This document shows, one piece after another, positions 44,116-51,427 of a DNA stretch of 51,427 nt. The stretch is from Gammaproteobacteria bacterium (lineage in GTDB: Bacteria; Pseudomonadota; Gammaproteobacteria; DSM-19610). The stretch is taken from assembly GCA_015494295.1 (NCBI GenBank), contig WGBO01000054.1:1-51427 (forward strand). The letters run 5' to 3'. The notes beneath the pieces are model-generated. The model did not search any database, was not told the origin of the DNA, and saw only the letters and a list, made by a program, of their open reading frames with translations. Made by a program: the position numbers and the translations under genes. Numbering within the stretch: position 1 is the stretch's first letter; each line of letters opens with the position of its first letter.

Positions 44116-45456
44116 TCAATTGCTGATGACTTCCTGCCAGCGCACCACCGTCACCGAACCGCCCGCCGCGCCACCCATGAAGGTGACCGCTTCCAGGTCG
44201 GTGTTGTTGATGGCGCCCCCCGAGGCGTCTGACCAGGTGCTGCCATTCCAGAGCAGCACACTGCCTTTCTTGCCCACAGCCATGCAGTTGTTGGCCGACG
44301 CGCAGGAAATGTCCTTGAGGTCCTCGCCACGACCCAGGCCGGCGGTCGGCCAGCTCGTCCAGCTGCTGCCGTTCCATTGCAGGAGCGTAAAGTTGTCACT
44401 CGGCTGGCTGCGTTTGCCCGCCGCCCAGCAGTTGTTTGCGGATGTGCAGGTGACGGTCTCGAGGTCGGGCTTGGTGTTGGCGCCGCCCGGCACCAGCGTC
44501 TCCTGCCAGGTAAAGGATGCGCCCGGCCGCTGCGCAAAGGTATAGTTGTTGCCGTTGCGCTTGCCGACGCCCCAGCAGCCGGTGCTGGAGAAGCAGTAGA
44601 TATCCTTGATCTCCTTCGAGACGTTACTGGTGCCGTCGACCACCCAGGTGCTGCCGTTGAACACCAGCGGCGGCTGGCCGCCCTCGCCGGCCGCGTAGCA
44701 GGTGGTGGAGGGGCAACTGACCGTCTTGAGTTCGTCGGCCGTGGTCGTCGGCGCCGACCAGCTGGTGCCGTTCCAGGCGCGGATCACGCCGCCGCCGTCC
44801 TTGCCGACCACGTAACAGTAGTTGGGGTTGTTGGGCGCGCAGGCGATGTCTTCATAGTCCTCGTTGCTGTTGAGCACGGTGGCGGTCCAGGTCCCGCCGG
44901 CGTAGTGCAGAATGGTGCCATTCTTGCCCACCGCCCAGCACTCGGTGGTGGTGGGGCAGGTGACGGCCTTGAGTTTTTCGTTGGTGGGCGAGGTGGCAAG
45001 CCGGGTCCAGGTTGACCCGTCCCACAGGAACAGTTCGCCGTTCTTGCCGATGGCCCAGGCCTCGCCGGCGCTGCCGGCGCGGAGGTCGGCGCTGGCGGTG
45101 CGTACCGCGGCGTTGGCGGCGGTGGTCGAGCTGGCGCGTCCTTCCACCACCACCCGGCAGTCGCCGTTGGCGAGTACCTGCGCCGACTGTACCGAAAAAC
45201 TGCCGTCAGTGGTGGTATCCGCCACCGTTGCGAGATCCGCGCACGCCGTGCCGCTGGCGTAGTGGTACGAGGCGCGCTCGATCGCGGATTCAGCCAGGAA
45301 CAGGGCTTCGACGCTGTCGTTCTGCAACGCGCTGGCGAGCGACTGACTGCCGGTGATGCGTTGCAGGACGACCAGCAGCAGGGTGATGGTGACCAGTACG
45401 AACATGGCGCCCATCAGGGTGACCACGCCGCGCTGGTGGCGTGACGCGGGACTCAT
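44116..45456 (-). CDS. MshP/PilX-like pseudopilin fused to a predicted seven-bladed beta-propeller
   Basis: Predicted minor component or tip protein of the MSHA-type pilus. The 446-residue protein begins with a class III signal-like segment (RG-VVTLMGAMFVLV) without the Glu5 of major pilins, like MshP/PilX, followed by a pseudopilin region to about residue 130. Then come seven repeats starting near residues 131, 173, 214, 253, 294, 343 and 391, each with a pattern like CWAVGKNG...WNGSTW and a Leu-(Lys/Glu/Thr)-x-Val/Ile-x-Cys strand. Six of the seven blade borders carry a cysteine pair (C167/C173, C206/C214, C248/C253, C288/C294, C337/C343, C385/C391). Such a domain is not part of usual MshP. 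It could bind a ligand at the pilus tip, as PilY1 does in type IVa pili (inference). It overlaps mshO by 4 bp. Confidence 0.75.
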   Translation of the reverse strand: MSPASRHQRGVVTLMGAMFVLVTITLLLVVLQRITGSQSLASALQNDSVEALFLAESAIERASYHYASGTACADLATVADTTTDGSFSVQSAQVLANGDCRVVVEGRASSTTAANAAVRTASADLRAGSAGEAWAIGKNGELFLWDGSTWTRLATSPTNEKLKAVTCPTTTECWAVGKNGTILHYAGGTWTATVLNSNEDYEDIACAPNNPNYCYVVGKDGGGVIRAWNGTSWSAPTTTADELKTVSCPSTTCYAAGEGGQPPLVFNGSTWVVDGTSNVSKEIKDIYCFSSTGCWGVGKRNGNNYTFAQRPGASFTWQETLVPGGANTKPDLETVTCTSANNCWAAGKRSQPSDNFTLLQWNGSSWTSWPTAGLGRGEDLKDISCASANNCMAVGKKGSVLLWNGSTWSDASGGAINNTDLEAVTFMGGAAGGSVTVVRWQEVISN

Positions 45457-45977
45457 GGCGTGTTCCTCAGGGCCACGCGGCCGCGCTGCGGAAAGTTGTG
45501 CCCGCCCTCGTTCAGCACCAGCTCGAATTCCACGAAGGCGACATCGGCGCTGCCGGTCGCAGGCGTGACGCCGTCCGCTTGCAAATAACGAAAGTCGAGC
45601 GACGCCACCCGGTCGGTCAGGGTCCAGGCGCCGGCGGGCGTGTCGTAGGCAAGGGTGGCCAGGGGCGCGGCCTCGCTGATGGTTACGCGGGTGCCGTCCA
45701 GCTTGACGAAGCGCACGCTGCCCGCGGTCATGACGTCGAACTCGTAGTTGCCCGGCAGCAGCGGGTTGCCGCGGACCTCGCGCAGCTCGCGGGCGATGCG
45801 TTCGCTGGCGACCCGCAGTTGCGCCAGCGTTTCCACGCGCGCTGTGCTGTCGTTGTAGGCGCGCGCGCCGTTGCTCATCATCGGCGCGGCCATGGCGGCA
45901 AGCACACCCAGCACCACCAGGGCCATGACCGTTTCGAGCAGCGTGAATCCTGCCTGGGTTCGGGCGCGCATGATCAA
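45453..45977 (-). CDS. mshO: MSHA minor pilin, MshO/PilW-like
   Basis: Prepilin with a class III cleavage site, AG-FTLLETV (Gly10, Glu5 of the mature chain present), one membrane helix and a 150-residue globular head. Length 174. The head has a long N-terminal helix (TLAQLRVASERIARELREV), as in GspJ/PilW-like proteins. Its start overlaps the previous gene and its stop the next one, all by 4 bp, so the minor pilin genes are tightly coupled. Confidence 0.75.
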   Translation of the reverse strand: MIMRARTQAGFTLLETVMALVVLGVLAAMAAPMMSNGARAYNDSTARVETLAQLRVASERIARELREVRGNPLLPGNYEFDVMTAGSVRFVKLDGTRVTISEAAPLATLAYDTPAGAWTLTDRVASLDFRYLQADGVTPATGSADVAFVEFELVLNEGGHNFPQRGRVALRNTP

Positions 45978-46363
45978 TAGTCCACCAGGATGAAGCTGAC
46001 CCGCGCGCGCGTGGTGGCGTCGCGGCTGACCGTGATCACCACTTCCTTGCAGGTCGCGGAAGCGAAACAGCCGCTGCCGCCCGGCGGTGCGCCGACCTGG
46101 ACGCTGCGGCTGTAGACGGCGTAATTGCCGGTCAGGGTGTCGTTGATCGTGCCGGTGGCGATGGCGGCGAAACCCTGTCGACGCCGCAGGGCGAGAATCT
46201 CCTCGGCGCGTTCCTGCGCGAGCTGGGTGGCGGTCTGGATTTTTTCGTCGTCGAGCAGGCTGGCGGTGGCCTGGGAAAACTGCCCGAACAGCGGTACCGA
46301 GGCGATGGCGATTACCAGAATGACCATCACCAGTTCGATCAGGGTGAAGCCGTCCTGCCTCAT
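45974..46363 (-). CDS. mshD: MSHA minor pilin, MshD/PilV-like
   Basis: A 129-residue prepilin with cleavage site DG-FTLIELV and the Glu5 residue. The N-terminal helix is followed by a short head with two cysteines (GCFASATCKEVV), probably a disulfide. The name is by position in the cluster and general resemblance to MshD; weak by sequence alone. Confidence 0.7.
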   Translation of the reverse strand: MRQDGFTLIELVMVILVIAIASVPLFGQFSQATASLLDDEKIQTATQLAQERAEEILALRRRQGFAAIATGTINDTLTGNYAVYSRSVQVGAPPGGSGCFASATCKEVVITVSRDATTRARVSFILVDY

Positions 46364-46806
46364 GGCGTCACCGTGACGAAACCCGTAACCGGTTGCAGGT
46401 TGACCGCGGCGTTGCGAGTGCCGCTCGACAGCGACCAGCCGAGCGATGAACTGGCGAGGGCGCCGGCGATGAGCGGTCGGCCGAGGCTGTCGAAGGCGGT
46501 GCCGGAACCGCTGATCACCACGCCGTTCTCGAGGGTGACGTCGAGCAGCTCACCCGCGGGGTCGCGGATGGGCGCGGGTCCGCCGTCGGTGACGCGGTAG
46601 CGCGTGGCCGACATGATCTCCAGCGTCAGGACGCGGCCCTGACTCATGGCCAGGGCCTGGGCGTGGCGCAGGACCTGGGCGAAGCGGTCGGCCTGGGCGT
46701 TGAGCGTGGTGTCGCCCGGCGACAGGCGTGGCACGGCAAGCGCCGCGAAGGCGCCTGCAATCACCAGCACGATCACCAGTTCAATGAGCGTAAAGCCACG
46801 TGACAT
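46360..46806 (-). CDS. mshC: MSHA minor pilin, MshC/GspH-like
   Basis: A 148-residue prepilin of FimT/GspH type: RG-FTLIELVIVLVIAGAF, then QADRFAQVLRHAQALAMSQGR, the typical GspH helix. I start it at ATG 46804-46806; an in-frame ATG seven codons upstream is possible. It follows mshA after an internal terminator, which suggests lower expression than the major pilin, a common arrangement. Confidence 0.75.
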   Translation of the reverse strand: MSRGFTLIELVIVLVIAGAFAALAVPRLSPGDTTLNAQADRFAQVLRHAQALAMSQGRVLTLEIMSATRYRVTDGGPAPIRDPAGELLDVTLENGVVISGSGTAFDSLGRPLIAGALASSSLGWSLSSGTRNAAVNLQPVTGFVTVTP

Positions 46807-46831
46807 GTTGCGCTCTGGACCTCCCATGATC

Positions 46832-46859
46832 GAAAAAGGGGCGGGCACCTGCCCACCCC
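46832..46859 (-). terminator. Terminator between mshA and the minor pilin genes
   Basis: On the minus strand GGGGTGGGC-AGGT-GCCCGCCCC forms a 9-position GC-rich stem (one T-G pair) followed by TTTTTTCG. It lies 31 bp after the mshA stop and would partly cut transcription into mshC-D-O-P. Confidence 0.85.
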
Positions 46860-46889
46860 TTCCGCGTTCCGAAAACCGGCTTTGTCCCG

Positions 46890-47264
46890 CTACGGAATGG
46901 CGCCGACGCAGGCAACCTTGTTGCCGACGGCCGAAGTGGCAGACAGGCAGGTGGAGTCGGTATAGGTCGGAGCGATGTAGTTGGTGCCATTGATGGTGAT
47001 CTGCACGCCCGTGGCCACCGCCGTGGCGTTAGTGGCGTCACCGCCGACGTTTGCCGCCAGCTGGGTGACGGTCGGCAGATCCTTCAACTGGGCAATGGAG
47101 ATCGCCAGTGCGGATTTGACCGCGTTGCTCGATCCGTTCTTGGCTGCAGCCAGCGCCTCGTTCTGCATGTCCGCGAAACGCGGTACGGCCATCGCTCCCA
47201 GCAGCGCCAGGATTACCAGCACCGCCACCAGCTCGATCAGTGTAAAACCAGTCTGTTTGTTCAT
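46890..47264 (-). CDS. mshA: MSHA-type major pilin MshA
   Basis: Major subunit of a mannose-sensitive-haemagglutinin-type (type IVa-like) pilus. From ATG 47262-47264 the prepilin has 124 residues with cleavage TG-FTLIELVAVLVILALLG (Gly6/Phe7, Glu5 present) and the helix VPRFADMQNEALAAA. Two cysteines near the C-terminus (C106, C119 in STCLSATSAVGNKVACV) form the D-region loop. An earlier in-frame start would add 21 residues that do not fit. It has its own upstream region of 260 bp and a terminator after it, so it is likely expressed strongly and separately. Confidence 0.88.
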   Translation of the reverse strand: MNKQTGFTLIELVAVLVILALLGAMAVPRFADMQNEALAAAKNGSSNAVKSALAISIAQLKDLPTVTQLAANVGGDATNATAVATGVQITINGTNYIAPTYTDSTCLSATSAVGNKVACVGAIP

Positions 47265-47487
47265 CTTTGCAGGTCTCCGTGAATAAAGTGGCCCGATGGC
47301 CTGTCTACCTGAATGAGATATCGTCAACGAATTGGCTTTTCTTGAGGATTATTTTTGTTTTTTTGTGGGCCCGAAAAAACGCGGGATTGATTTATAACTG
47401 TATGTGTAATATCAGGTTTTGTTCAGATCTCACCCGGGAAAGGAAAAATCCGCTATCAGACAAAGACGCAGTGAAGCCAAAAAATTC

Positions 47488-47503
47488 CGTGATCTTTGTC
47501 ACA
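47488..47503. promoter_or_regulatory. CRP/Vfr-like site in the mshA upstream region
   Basis: CGTGATCTTTGTCACA (TGTGACAAAGATCACG on the minus strand) matches TGTGA-N6-TCACA in nine of ten core bases. It lies about 224 bp before mshA and 24 bp after mshG stop, so it could control mshA by cAMP-CRP. The mshA -35/-10 could not be placed with confidence in this 262-bp gap. Confidence 0.5.
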
Positions 47504-47526
47504 GAGTGGCGGCCGACCCGCAGGAT

Positions 47527-48747
47527 TCAATGCAGCGCCACCTTGTACAGATCCCACATCGGCAGGAAGATGCCCGCCGCGAGCAACATTACCAGCCCGG
47601 CCAGCGCCACGATCAGGATGGGCTCCACCGCAGCACTCAGCTTGTCCACACGGTAGTCGACTTCACTCTCGTAGTATTCGGAGACTTCCTGCAACAGTTC
47701 GTCGGTGGCGCCCGACTCCTCGCCGACGTGCAGCATCTGCAATACCAGGTGATCGAAGATACCGGCGGCCGCCGCGGTGTGGCTCAGGGATTCGCCACGC
47801 TCGATACCGTCGCGCATGCTCAGCACCCGTTCCTGCACGAACTCGTTGTCGAGCGCGCGCCCGACCACCGACAGCGAGGTGATGATGGGCACGCCGGAGC
47901 GCTGGGCGAGCGCGAACAGGCGTGCGAACCTGGCCAGTGTTGCCTGATAGAGCACCGCGCCGATGACCGGCAGGCGCAACTGTGCCTTGTGCCAGCGGTA
48001 GCGGCCGCTTTCGCTGTTGATGTACAGGCGTATGCCGGTGAACAGCAGCAGGGCGCCGATGATGAAGAACTCCCAGTGGTTGATCATGGCGTCGGACACC
48101 GCCACCAGGATACGGGTCGGCAACGGCAGGTTGGCGCCGAGACTGGCGAACACGTTGCTGAAGGCCGGTACCACGAACACGTTGATGATGATCACCGCCA
48201 GCACGATGGCGGCGATGACGAAGCTCGGGTAGCGCAGCGCGGACTTGATCTGGTCGCGGGTTTTTTTGTCGCGTTCCAGGTAGGTGGCGAGCTGGATGAA
48301 TATTTCTTCCAGGCGGCCGCTGGTTTCGCCGACCCGCACCAGGCTGACGTAGAACACCGAGAACACCTTGGGAAACTGGGCCAGCGAGGTGGACAGGTCG
48401 CGACCCGCCTCCAGGCCTTCGATGACTCCGAGCAGGGTCTTCGCGAGTGTGGGGTTGCGGGTGTTCGCGGCCAGTCCCGACAGGGCGCTGAGAATGGGGA
48501 CGCCGGCCTTGGTCAGACTGTGCATCTGGCGGCTGAACTGGATCAGGTCGGCGGTTTCCACTGGCGGCGGGAACAGGTCCGAGAGTTTCGTCTGGGCGCC
48601 GATCTTTTCACTGAACGGCTGGATCTCGATCGGGGTCAGGCCGCCCTCGATGAGCTGGCTGGCCGCCATGTCGGTGCTGCCCGCCTCGATGACGCCCTCG
48701 ATGGCGTCACCCCGCATGCCGCGCGCCTTGTACTGGAAACGGGGCAT
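47527..48747 (-). CDS. mshG: MSHA platform protein MshG (GspF/PilC family)
   Basis: Inner-membrane platform protein of the pilus machine. The 406-residue protein starts MPRFQYKARGMRGDAIEG, and has two GspF domains with LFPPPVETADLIQFSRQMHSL and the membrane helices around residues 170-190, 210-230 and 375-395. It is 4 bp after mshE. It is expected to transmit the work of the MshE ATPase to pilin extraction from the membrane. Confidence 0.9.
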   Translation of the reverse strand: MPRFQYKARGMRGDAIEGVIEAGSTDMAASQLIEGGLTPIEIQPFSEKIGAQTKLSDLFPPPVETADLIQFSRQMHSLTKAGVPILSALSGLAANTRNPTLAKTLLGVIEGLEAGRDLSTSLAQFPKVFSVFYVSLVRVGETSGRLEEIFIQLATYLERDKKTRDQIKSALRYPSFVIAAIVLAVIIINVFVVPAFSNVFASLGANLPLPTRILVAVSDAMINHWEFFIIGALLLFTGIRLYINSESGRYRWHKAQLRLPVIGAVLYQATLARFARLFALAQRSGVPIITSLSVVGRALDNEFVQERVLSMRDGIERGESLSHTAAAAGIFDHLVLQMLHVGEESGATDELLQEVSEYYESEVDYRVDKLSAAVEPILIVALAGLVMLLAAGIFLPMWDLYKVALH

Positions 48748-48751
48748 GGCG

Positions 48752-50461
48752 CTAGTCCACCGCGCCGGTGAGGCGCATGGCCTCGCTCAGGGTGGTGACG
48801 CCCTGGCGCGCATAGTCCAGGGCATTTCTGACCAGCGAACGGTAACCGGGCTGGTTGCGCGCGAGCTGTTCGAAGGCCGCCGGGTCGTTGCGGCGCAGGG
48901 CGTCGGCGACGGCGGTGTCGGTCTCCAGCAGCTCGTAGACGCCGAGCCGCCCGCGATAGCCGGTATGGTTGCAGTTGTTGCAACCGCTGCCGGCGCGGAA
49001 CACCGAGGTGTCGATGTCCTCGTCGCATAGACCACGCAACCAGGCCAGTTCGTGCGCGTCGGGTTCCACCGGGGTGCTGCAATTGGGGCACAGCTTGCGC
49101 ACCAGGCGCTGCGCCAGCACCGCCTGTACCGAGGCGGCGACCAGGTAGGGTTCCAGCCCCATGTCGATCAGCCTGGCGGTGCAACTGACCGCGTCGTTGG
49201 TGTGAAGGGTGGACAGTACCAGGTGGCCGGTCATGGCGGCGCGCAGGCCGATCTCGCCGGTTTCGCGGTCGCGCATCTCGCCCACCAGTATGATGTCGGG
49301 ATCGAGGCGCAGCGTGGTACGCAGCACGCGCGCGAAGTCGAGGCCGATCTTGGGATTGACCTGGACCTGGTTGACGCGCGGCAACTGGTATTCGACCGGA
49401 TCCTCGACCGTGATGATTTTCTTTTGCGGCTTGTTGAGTTCGCCGAGCGCCGCGTACAGGGTGGTGGTCTTGCCGCTGCCGGTGGGACCGGTGACCAGCA
49501 CCAGCCCGTGCGGTTTGTGCACGATGGCGCGAAAGCGCTCGAGTATGTCTGCCGGCATGCCGAGCTGGTCGAGACGGCGAATGGCGTTGCCGTGATCGAG
49601 CAGGCGCATCACCACCGATTCGCCGGAGCGGGTGGGGATGGTGGCGAGACGCACGTCGATATGCTTGTCACCGACCTTGAGCGAGAAGCGTCCGTCCTGT
49701 GGCAGGCGTTTTTCCGAGATGTCCACTTCCGCCATCAGCTTCAGTCGCGACACCACCGCCGAGGCTATGCGCTTGTCGTCCATGATCTGCTCGTGCAGCA
49801 CACCGTCGATGCGGCGCCGGATGCGCAGCACGTCTTCGTCGGGCTCGATGTGGATGTCCGACGCCTCGGCGCGCACCGCGTCCTCGAACACCGTCTGGAT
49901 CAGGCGCACCACGGGTGCGTCGCTCTGGTCAGTGCCACGGCTCATGGCGCCGAGATCGAAGGCATTGTCGGCGATGTCCTGGCCAACTTCGCTGGCCAGT
50001 GATTGCAGGCGGTCGGCGTGCTGGTAGATGCGGTCGATGTTCTGCAGCAGTTCGCTTTCCTTGACCACCGCCAGTTGCACCGGTTGCTTGAGGATGCGCA
50101 CCAGTTCGTCGTAGGCGAAGATGTCGGTGGGATCACCCATGCCCACCAGCAGGCCGGTCGGCGTTTCCTTGAGGACCAGCGCGCGGTAGCGTCTCGCGTG
50201 GGTTTCCGGCAGGCGGGTGACCAGTTGCGGGTCGAGTTCGAAGCGCGACAGGTCGACGAAGGGGATTTCGAGCTGCTCCGACAGCAGTTGCAGCAGCGTT
50301 TCCTCGCCGATGAAACCGTTCTCGATGAGCACCCGCCCCAGCTTGCGGCCGCTCTTTTTCTGCTCTGCCAGCGCCGCCTGCAGCTGGGCTTCCGAAATGA
50401 GTTTTTGTTCGACCAGCAGGTCGCCGATGCGAACCCGTTTCCCTGGCATTGTTGCGGCCAT
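48752..50461 (-). CDS. mshE: MSHA pilus assembly ATPase MshE with c-di-GMP-binding N-domain
   Basis: Hexameric extension ATPase. ATG 50459-50461 has GGGGA 7 nt upstream and gives 569 residues; the longer open frame upstream overlaps the previous gene and is not protein-like. Two tandem MshEN motifs lie at about residues 11-34 (RIGDLLVEQKLISE...) and 40-63 (KLGRVLIENGFIGE...). In this family they bind cyclic di-GMP, so pilus extension is probably c-di-GMP dependent. Then come the ATPase motifs: Walker A GPTGSGKT at 325-332, Asp box VEDPVEYQL, Walker B DIILVGEMRDRET, His box LSTLHTNDA. A tetracysteine zinc site CPNC...CNNCNHTGY follows. Confidence 0.92.
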   Translation of the reverse strand: MAATMPGKRVRIGDLLVEQKLISEAQLQAALAEQKKSGRKLGRVLIENGFIGEETLLQLLSEQLEIPFVDLSRFELDPQLVTRLPETHARRYRALVLKETPTGLLVGMGDPTDIFAYDELVRILKQPVQLAVVKESELLQNIDRIYQHADRLQSLASEVGQDIADNAFDLGAMSRGTDQSDAPVVRLIQTVFEDAVRAEASDIHIEPDEDVLRIRRRIDGVLHEQIMDDKRIASAVVSRLKLMAEVDISEKRLPQDGRFSLKVGDKHIDVRLATIPTRSGESVVMRLLDHGNAIRRLDQLGMPADILERFRAIVHKPHGLVLVTGPTGSGKTTTLYAALGELNKPQKKIITVEDPVEYQLPRVNQVQVNPKIGLDFARVLRTTLRLDPDIILVGEMRDRETGEIGLRAAMTGHLVLSTLHTNDAVSCTARLIDMGLEPYLVAASVQAVLAQRLVRKLCPNCSTPVEPDAHELAWLRGLCDEDIDTSVFRAGSGCNNCNHTGYRGRLGVYELLETDTAVADALRRNDPAAFEQLARNQPGYRSLVRNALDYARQGVTTLSEAMRLTGAVD

Positions 50462-50471
50462 GGTGTGTCCC

Positions 50472-51427
50472 CTACTCCCTGTTGTTCGCGGTGTCGCCCA
50501 GCACGGCGATGCGTCCGGCGACGAATTCCTGCAGCGCGGGTTCCAGGGGCAGCGCCCCGGCCCGCCGGTAGGCGGCCCGTGCGGCGCGGCTGTCGCCCGA
50601 CTGTTCCAGTGCGACGCCCAGGCCCATCCACCACACGGCCCGTTCCGGTTGTCCGGCCAGCGCCTGGCGGTAGTCGTCCGCGGCACCACGGGGGTCGCCG
50701 GTTTTCATCAGGATGGCAGCGCGCAGCGCCCGCAGTTCCGGGTCCCGGGACCGGCCGGCGCCGGCCTCGTTCAGCAGTTGGAGGGCGCGGGCGTGATCGC
50801 CGCGCTCCACCAGCAGGCGGGCATAGAGTTCCGTCAGGGCCGGGTGTCCGTGGTGTTGCGCCAGCCCTTCAACCAGCACCAGTTCGGCATCGACCAGGCG
50901 TCGTGCGCGCAGCAGCAGCGAGGCGAGCTGAACCCGCGCGTCGGCGAGGCCGTGATCGAGTGACAAGGACTGGCGCAGCAGCGGCTCGGCGCGCGCGTCG
51001 TCACCGGCGTCGACCCGTGCGATGGCCCGGCGCAACGCCAGCCGGGCACGTTGACGCGGGCTGAGGCGGACCGTTGGCGCCGCGGCTTTGTCGACGACCG
51101 GAGTGTGGGTGGTGGCAGGTTTCACTTGCGTTTCGCGCGGAGCCACCGGTGTGTCCGCATCGCTGGCATCTGGTGTGGTTCGTGTTGCCGGCTGGCTCGG
51201 CGTCGCTTCGGGCTCGACCTTGCCGGCGCTCCGCGCCGGTGTCGGGGCGGGAAGCGGCTGAGGCAGGGTGGGTGCTATGGCCGCGGGCGCGTCGGGGCGG
51301 GCCGGGGCCTGCGTCGAACTGTCCGGCTGGCGCAGCAGCAGTGCGGCCGGCAGCAGCGCCAGCGCGGCGACCACCGGCACCATCCATCTGCGCTCAGGTG
51401 TGGACGATACGTCGCCTTCAACCAGCC
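50472..51427 (-). CDS. MSHA biogenesis protein MshN-like TPR protein (5' end outside window)
   Basis: The frame stays open past an internal ATG (51381-51383) to the right edge, so the true start is upstream of the window. The visible part shows a cytoplasmic bit (ERRW), one membrane helix (MVPVVAALALLPAALLL), a Pro/Ala/Thr-rich periplasmic linker (about 90 residues) and several TPR-like repeats (ARAEPLLRQSLSLDHG, ALQLLNEAGAG, GAADDYRQALAGQPERAVWW). This is the layout of MshN, which links the platform to the secretin. It precedes mshE by 10 bp. Confidence 0.75.
   Translation of the reverse strand, partial: LVEGDVSSTPERRWMVPVVAALALLPAALLLRQPDSSTQAPARPDAPAAIAPTLPQPLPAPTPARSAGKVEPEATPSQPATRTTPDASDADTPVAPRETQVKPATTHTPVVDKAAAPTVRLSPRQRARLALRRAIARVDAGDDARAEPLLRQSLSLDHGLADARVQLASLLLRARRLVDAELVLVEGLAQHHGHPALTELYARLLVERGDHARALQLLNEAGAGRSRDPELRALRAAILMKTGDPRGAADDYRQALAGQPERAVWWMGLGVALEQSGDSRAARAAYRRAGALPLEPALQEFVAGRIAVLGDTANNRE

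Overview
This window is the replication-origin region of a high-GC gammaproteobacterial chromosome. Evidence: the order rnpA-rpmH / dnaA-dnaN-recF-gyrB, the atp operon beside glmU-glmS, parAB-rsmG-mnmG, mnmE-yidC-yidD, glyQS, and a glnA-ntrB-ntrC cluster with NtrC and sigma-54 sites. Gene content (MSHA-type pilus, DsrE-like proteins, a TusA-like protein beside a PP-loop enzyme) would suit a Chromatiales/Ectothiorhodospiraceae-like bacterium, but that placement is inference. No tRNA, rRNA or CRISPR array was seen.

Layout. 1-512: AT-rich edge downstream of glmS with a truncated DUF6680-like gene, a possible tiny ORF and a cluster of short inverted repeats; the glmS 3' end is a Tn7-type target. 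513-11273 (minus): glmS, glmU, an FKBP-type isomerase, then atpIBEFHAGDC behind a near-consensus sigma-70 promoter. 11397-15763 (minus): mnmG, rsmG, parA, parB. 15929-20445: a five-gene accessory block set between mnmG and mnmE: a GT4 glycosyltransferase, a porin O/P-like protein, a secreted DsrE-like protein, and, divergently, an ECF sigma factor with a membrane anti-sigma factor whose periplasmic part is itself a DsrE-like domain. 20513-24286 (minus): mnmE, yidC, yidD, rnpA, rpmH. 24489-30691 (plus): dnaA, oriC candidate, dnaN, recF, gyrB; recF contains two perfect parS sites. 30698-34843 (minus): glyQ, glyS, a MazG-like protein, a PlsC-like acyltransferase. 35008-38102 (plus): an unknown protein, a PP-loop RNA-thiolation-like enzyme, a TusA-like protein, a CDF metal exporter. 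38330-43142 (plus): glnA, a DUF4124 protein, ntrB, ntrC. 43152-51427 (minus): MSHA pilus cluster (mshN-like, mshE, mshG, mshA, minor pilins, mshI-like), including a pseudopilin-like protein fused to a predicted seven-bladed propeller.

The best candidate for an undescribed system is 17197-20445. An ECF sigma factor is paired with a one-pass anti-sigma factor carrying an extracytoplasmic DsrE-like domain. It lies back to back with a secreted stand-alone copy of the same domain plus an outer-membrane porin. An ECF-like promoter can be read in the divergent gap. This suggests a cell-envelope sensing circuit in which a DsrE-like domain, with one cysteine aligned in both proteins, senses a ligand or a thiol/sulfur species. 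The second candidate is the pilin-propeller fusion of the MSHA cluster, a possible pilus-tip adhesin. The parS sites in recF, one of them covering the -35 region of the gyrB promoter, are the most interesting chromosome-organisation feature.
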